Shown in pieces: positions 23,310-26,794 of a DNA stretch of 26,794 nt (its first letter is position 1; each line of letters opens with the position of its first letter). A program made the position numbers and the translations under genes. Origin of the DNA: Ignavibacteria bacterium UBA2373. GTDB lineage: Bacteria > Bacteroidota > Ignavibacteria > Kapaibacteriales > UBA961. Below the pieces are notes generated by a model that searched no databases, was not told where the DNA came from, and saw only the letters and a list, made by a program, of their open reading frames with translations. The DNA lies in contig DDTD01000050.1 in the NCBI GenBank assembly GCA_002344005.1, positions 1 through 26,794 on the forward strand, read 5' to 3'.

Positions 23310-23969
23310 TTAGGATACAAAAGTAGGGACAAAAGGAAAACGATGAGATAAAAAACAAAGTACTTGCCCATCATGAATATCAATGGAACACATTGTTTCT
23401 GCTGCCCGATTCCTTGCTCCTTCTTTTAGTCCCATACTTAAAACATCATTTACCAAATTCCAGACAAAACCTTGTAAAGTCACTTTGCATGATGGTTGGG
23501 GAATGAGCGAAATAAGTTCGTTCTTTATCGTGGAAAAGGAAACACTTTGTAATAAGGGAATAGCGTAGCGTTTACCGTCAAGTATGGTGAGAGAAAGTAT
23601 AGGGCAAAACTTCATGAATACACTCCAATTGTTGAGGGTGTGATCGAGTTCGCCTCCATGAAAACCACAAATCAGTATGTTGTGAAATGAATTGGCAACA
23701 CAGAAGCGAAGGGCTTTCTCAAAGTCGTTTGTGTCTTGTTCCGGTATATACACAATCTGACTTTGTGGAAAAGAGGTATAAACTTCGATGCTGTCCATAT
23801 CACCTATAATCACAGAAGGAGTAAAACCGCGCATTTGAAGCTGTTTGGATGCACCATCAGCCGCAATAAAGGGGGCAGGATGTAATGCAGCAAGAATATG
23901 AGGATCGGGCATCTCCCCATTTAAGCAGATAATACAGTCAAAAGGAGCATTGTAAAATTCTAATCTCAT
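23310..23969 (-). CDS. thiN: Thiamine pyrophosphokinase
   Basis: 219 residues. Family motifs in order: ADGA (37-40), VIIGDMDS (53-60), DTNDFEKALRFC (79-90), and GFHGGELDHTLNN (102-114), the diphosphate- and metal-binding segments of thiamine pyrophosphokinase. It makes thiamine diphosphate from thiamine and ATP. A C-terminal beta domain (about 150-215) completes the fold. Its ATG overlaps the Kir channel stop (ATGA), indicating one transcript with translational coupling. It runs toward the candidate origin from the right, against the expected rightward fork. Confidence 0.9.
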   Translation of the reverse strand: MRLEFYNAPFDCIICLNGEMPDPHILAALHPAPFIAADGASKQLQMRGFTPSVIIGDMDSIEVYTSFPQSQIVYIPEQDTNDFEKALRFCVANSFHNILICGFHGGELDHTLNNWSVFMKFCPILSLTILDGKRYAIPLLQSVSFSTIKNELISLIPQPSCKVTLQGFVWNLVNDVLSMGLKEGARNRAAETMCSIDIHDGQVLCFLSHRFPFVPTFVS

Positions 23970-24973
23970 TGTTCTTCTAATAAAAGAGGGGGTTCTGATA
24001 TGGGTAATTCAGGTAGTTGTACTTGCATCGTATTGCCTATTCTGTCTAAATGAAGTAATGTGTATTCAGAGTCCAAATCACGTTCATACATAGAAGTAAA
24101 CTTGTGTCCCCACAGGAACTCGTGCCATTTGTATGAATGTGTACTTTGTACATTTTGAGAGAAAGTATTATCAAAGCCATTCAGCAGCACTAAAAATTCG
24201 GCATCGGATTGCTCAAATTCTTGTTGTGAAACGCCGTAGAGTGGACTGTCCTCATTAACAGGATGATTGATTGTCCATCCTATAGTCAGGAAATTAACGG
24301 TATCATATTCTAAAGGTAAACGGTAGAACTTGCGAGAAGCAATACCATTGTTAATCTCTGTTCTTGCTAATGTTAGTTGTGCATGAACTTCTGACAGCAG
24401 ACTGTTTTTTTTATTGGCTACTCTGAACATAAACCCTCTTCCTGATTTATAAGGTGCGACGATGGCATGAGGACTATACAGCAAATAAGCCACAGGACGA
24501 GAAAAACGCCCATAAAGAAGACCGGTAACGAGTGCAAAAGATAGCAATCCTAAAAACGATTCAATAGCTGCTACACTTTGCGATAGAAACCCTCTTGGTG
24601 AAATAGAACCATATCCGACAGTTGTAATAGTATGAGAACTAAAGAAAAATGCCTCCATAAAATGCTCAAACATTGTCTCTGCTCGTGATCCCTCAAGATA
24701 TTCTGTGCCAATGAAAAAGTATAACAGAGCAAACAAGGTGTTAATCACAATATAAAAACTTACGACAATTACAAAGAAGGTGGTCCAGCTGGTGGTCATC
24801 AACCACTGATAGGAATCAAAAATCTGAAAAAAAGGAATGCCTGTTCTATGGATAAGAAATTTGCCGTTTTTGTCCATAAAACGGGTTCCCTGATTCCCTG
24901 TTTGCGAGCCAAACCCCAGATTTGCGGCTGTAACGATATTGCGTTTTTTTGAAAATCGATTGGATACTTTCAT
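23966..24973 (-). CDS. Inward-rectifier potassium channel, KirBac type
   Basis: 335 residues. A basic cytoplasmic N-terminus carries an RFMDKNGKF motif and a slide-helix region (about 45-58). Outer helix at about 62-89, pore helix FMEAFFFSSHTITTVGYGS with the K+ filter TVGYG (118-122), and inner helix at about 134-156. A large C-terminal cytoplasmic beta domain has the family strands (ISPRG... SGRGFMFRVANKKN; LPLEYDTVNFLTIGWTINHPV; ESPLYGVS-like SPLYGVS). The order and the 335-residue length fit KirBac1/3. It conducts K+ across the inner membrane. Operon partner is thiamine pyrophosphokinase by a 4-bp ATGA overlap; no functional link is known. Confidence 0.93.
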   Translation of the reverse strand: MKVSNRFSKKRNIVTAANLGFGSQTGNQGTRFMDKNGKFLIHRTGIPFFQIFDSYQWLMTTSWTTFFVIVVSFYIVINTLFALLYFFIGTEYLEGSRAETMFEHFMEAFFFSSHTITTVGYGSISPRGFLSQSVAAIESFLGLLSFALVTGLLYGRFSRPVAYLLYSPHAIVAPYKSGRGFMFRVANKKNSLLSEVHAQLTLARTEINNGIASRKFYRLPLEYDTVNFLTIGWTINHPVNEDSPLYGVSQQEFEQSDAEFLVLLNGFDNTFSQNVQSTHSYKWHEFLWGHKFTSMYERDLDSEYTLLHLDRIGNTMQVQLPELPISEPPLLLEEQ

Positions 24974-25047
24974 AGTAAAGCGAGTACATTTTTCCTAAGA
25001 ATCAACAATGCTTGGTGTTTGTAACGTCATAAGAGAATCTTAATTGC

Positions 25048-25055
25048 TAATTTTG
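25048..25055 (+). promoter_or_regulatory. Possible -7 element of the M3 peptidase gene
   Basis: TAATTTTG is an exact match to the Bacteroidota -7 consensus TAnnTTTG, about 33 bp before the ATG at 25089. No good -33 TTTG is found at 19-21 bp spacing. If used, it rules out starts upstream of it. Confidence 0.35.
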
Positions 25056-25088
25056 CAGACTTTTTATTCACTTACACATATAGAAGCG

Positions 25089-26789
25089 ATGTCAGAATCA
25101 CAAAGGAAAGAACTCACATACTCACAGTTTACCTACAATCGCCCCTCTTTAACAGAGGTGACAAAACAATATCAAGAGCTTAATGACAAGTTTGACAAAG
25201 CAATGACATCGGAAGAAGCCATTGAAGTAATCAAAGAGTGGAATGAGATACGCATTGATTACAGAACAAACACTAGTTTAATCGGAACAAAATTCAGCCA
25301 AAATGTCAAAGATGAATGGGCTAAAAACGAAAAAGATTATCTTGATGAAATTGGTCCTGCTATCTCGGAAATTAAAACAAATTTTATAAAAAAGATACTT
25401 TCTTCGCCATTCATTGCAGATATCGAGAAAGAATGGGGTAATGTATTGATTTTGCGATTGCAAGATTCTATCCGTACATTTAATCCTGAAATTAAGCCCT
25501 TTCTAATAGAACAAGCACATATTGTAAAACAATATGAAGAAATCATTGCATCTGCTGAAATAGATTTTGACGGTACAACTCATAATTTGTCTTCACTCGG
25601 AAAATTATTAACAGACACAGACAGAGAAGTGCGTTTGCGTGCTCAACAAGCAAAATATGCTTATCTTGAAAAAAACGGCGAAAAAATTAATGAAATTTAT
25701 GATAAATTAGTAAAAATTCGCCATAAAATGGCTGTTACTTTAGGATATAAAAATTATATAGAATTACGATATATTGAACTTGGTAGAAGTGAATATACTG
25801 CAAAAGATGTAGAAAAATTCCGCGATACCGTGTTTAATAAAATTGTACCATTTTTGTCGGAATTGTATGAAGATCAACGCAAGCGCCTCGGTGTGGATAC
25901 TCTGTGTTTTCACGATGAATCTTTAATGTTTCCGGAAGGTAACCCTACAGCACAAGGAAGTCCCGATTGGATTGTAGAAAGAGCAAAAGAAATGTATGCC
26001 GAATTATCCCCGGAAACTGATGTGTTTTTCCGCATGATGATAGATCGTGATTTGATGGATTTGGTGACACGTCCCAATAAATCGGTGGGTGGTTATTGCA
26101 CGAATTTCCCACGTTATGGAGTACCGTTTATATTTTCTAATTTTAATGGTACAACCCATGACGTTGAAGTGCTGACCCATGAAGCCGGTCATGCATTCCA
26201 AGTATGGGAAAGCCGTCATCATAAAGCACCTGAATTTTATTTCCCTACCCTTGAAGCATGTGAAATACATTCTATGGGAATGGAATATATGACATGGAAA
26301 TGGATGGATAAGTTTTTTGAAAAACAAACCAATAGATTTTATTATTATCATTTGGTCAAATCTTTAATGTTTATGGCGTATGGTTGTGCTGTAGATGAAT
26401 TCCAACATTGGGTGTTTGACAATGTGGAAGCTACACCGCAAGAACGTAATGCAATGTGGCGAAGTCTTGAAAAAAAATATCTGCCATGGCGTAATTATGA
26501 TAATATACCCTATATGGAAAATGGTACCATGTGGCAATTTCAAAAACATATTTTCGGTATGCCTTTTTATTATATTGATTATGTGTTGGCGCAAACCTGT
26601 GCATTGCAATTTTGGGTTCGTTCTCGAAAAGATTGGGACACAGCGGTCAAGGATTATATTGCTATTTGTAAAGTGGGTGGAAGCCAAACATTTTTAGATA
26701 TTATTAAAACAGGTAATTTGATTTCACCTTTCGATGAACAAGCACTTGAAATTGTCACAAAAGAAGCAAAGGAATGGCTTGCACAATAG
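25089..26789 (+). CDS. M3 family oligoendopeptidase
   Basis: 566 residues, typical of the oligoendopeptidase F-like branch of family M3. No signal peptide, so it is cytoplasmic. The zinc site is HEAGH at 364-368 (THEAGHAFQVWES), with the third ligand Glu in LEACEIHSMGMEYM. The substrate-side motif GMPFYYIDYVLAQTCALQFW near the C-terminus carries the conserved Tyr residues. Upstream is a long helical region (RLRAQQAKYAYLEKNGEKIN). It cleaves short peptides, up to about 20 residues. The ATG at 25089 is chosen: a TTG at 25044 would start before the likely -7 element and add an unconserved stretch. The gene is complete, ending 5 bp before the window edge. Confidence 0.92.
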   Translation: MSESQRKELTYSQFTYNRPSLTEVTKQYQELNDKFDKAMTSEEAIEVIKEWNEIRIDYRTNTSLIGTKFSQNVKDEWAKNEKDYLDEIGPAISEIKTNFIKKILSSPFIADIEKEWGNVLILRLQDSIRTFNPEIKPFLIEQAHIVKQYEEIIASAEIDFDGTTHNLSSLGKLLTDTDREVRLRAQQAKYAYLEKNGEKINEIYDKLVKIRHKMAVTLGYKNYIELRYIELGRSEYTAKDVEKFRDTVFNKIVPFLSELYEDQRKRLGVDTLCFHDESLMFPEGNPTAQGSPDWIVERAKEMYAELSPETDVFFRMMIDRDLMDLVTRPNKSVGGYCTNFPRYGVPFIFSNFNGTTHDVEVLTHEAGHAFQVWESRHHKAPEFYFPTLEACEIHSMGMEYMTWKWMDKFFEKQTNRFYYYHLVKSLMFMAYGCAVDEFQHWVFDNVEATPQERNAMWRSLEKKYLPWRNYDNIPYMENGTMWQFQKHIFGMPFYYIDYVLAQTCALQFWVRSRKDWDTAVKDYIAICKVGGSQTFLDIIKTGNLISPFDEQALEIVTKEAKEWLAQ

Positions 26790-26794
26790 CAAGA

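Noticed and set aside
1..26794. tRNA or rRNA genes and complete insertion sequences
   Set aside because: I saw no cloverleaf with a CCA-type end, no rRNA segment and no transposase motif; small tRNAs could be missed by eye.

Overview
The window looks like chromosomal DNA from a low-G+C member of the Bacteroidota/FCB assemblage. A flagellated lineage such as Ignavibacteria or Kapabacteria fits better than classical Bacteroidia (inference). Reasons: a type IX secretion C-terminal domain on a large secreted protein, a DUF6588-like outer-membrane protein, a DUF2795 protein, at least one Bacteroidota-style promoter (TTTG-N19-TAnnTTTG), and a complete filament/cap/chaperone flagellar block, which most Bacteroidia lack. 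Phylum is firmer than class; no rRNA or tRNA gene is visible.

Layout. 1-2.8 kb is accessory DNA: short palindromic intergenic repeats, a small membrane-anchored protein, a G+C-richer orphan gene, and a 21-bp minisatellite inside a small heptad-repeat ORF. 2.8-7.4 kb holds two secreted proteins on the minus strand: a TPR/transglutaminase-like protein and a 932-residue type IX cargo with a freshly duplicated 96-residue module. 7.4-9.3 kb holds a small Trp-rich membrane protein, an MlaD/MCE lipid-transport protein and ssb. 9.4-13.5 kb is a minus-strand flagellar block (flagellin, fliS, fliD, flaG, FlgN/FliT-like, FlgM-like) with a recognisable sigma-28 promoter before flagellin and a SpoIIE-type phosphatase just upstream. 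15-19.5 kb is plus strand: DUF2795 protein, mnmG, a GlcNAc-kinase-like sugar kinase and the DUF6588-like protein. 19.5-22.9 kb holds an unusual ABC ATPase with dapB and a DUF1573 protein, plus anmK and rpiB. 23.3-26.8 kb holds thiamine pyrophosphokinase, a Kir potassium channel and an M3 oligopeptidase.

The most striking content is chromosomal maintenance DNA not explained by the genes. Two parS-type palindromes sit directly before the start codons of mnmG and of the next gene. About 6 kb further on, a 360-bp gene-free, A+T-rich spacer carries two perfect DnaA boxes and several one-mismatch boxes, in two similarly spaced pairs. Together they suggest that the window spans the replication origin and centromere region, away from dnaA. 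Other themes are flagellar checkpoint control (sigma-28 promoter plus FlgM-like protein), cell-wall recycling (sugar kinase plus AnmK), and very compact packing: a 10-bp divergent gap and three convergent pairs overlapping by exactly 4 bp at their stop codons.
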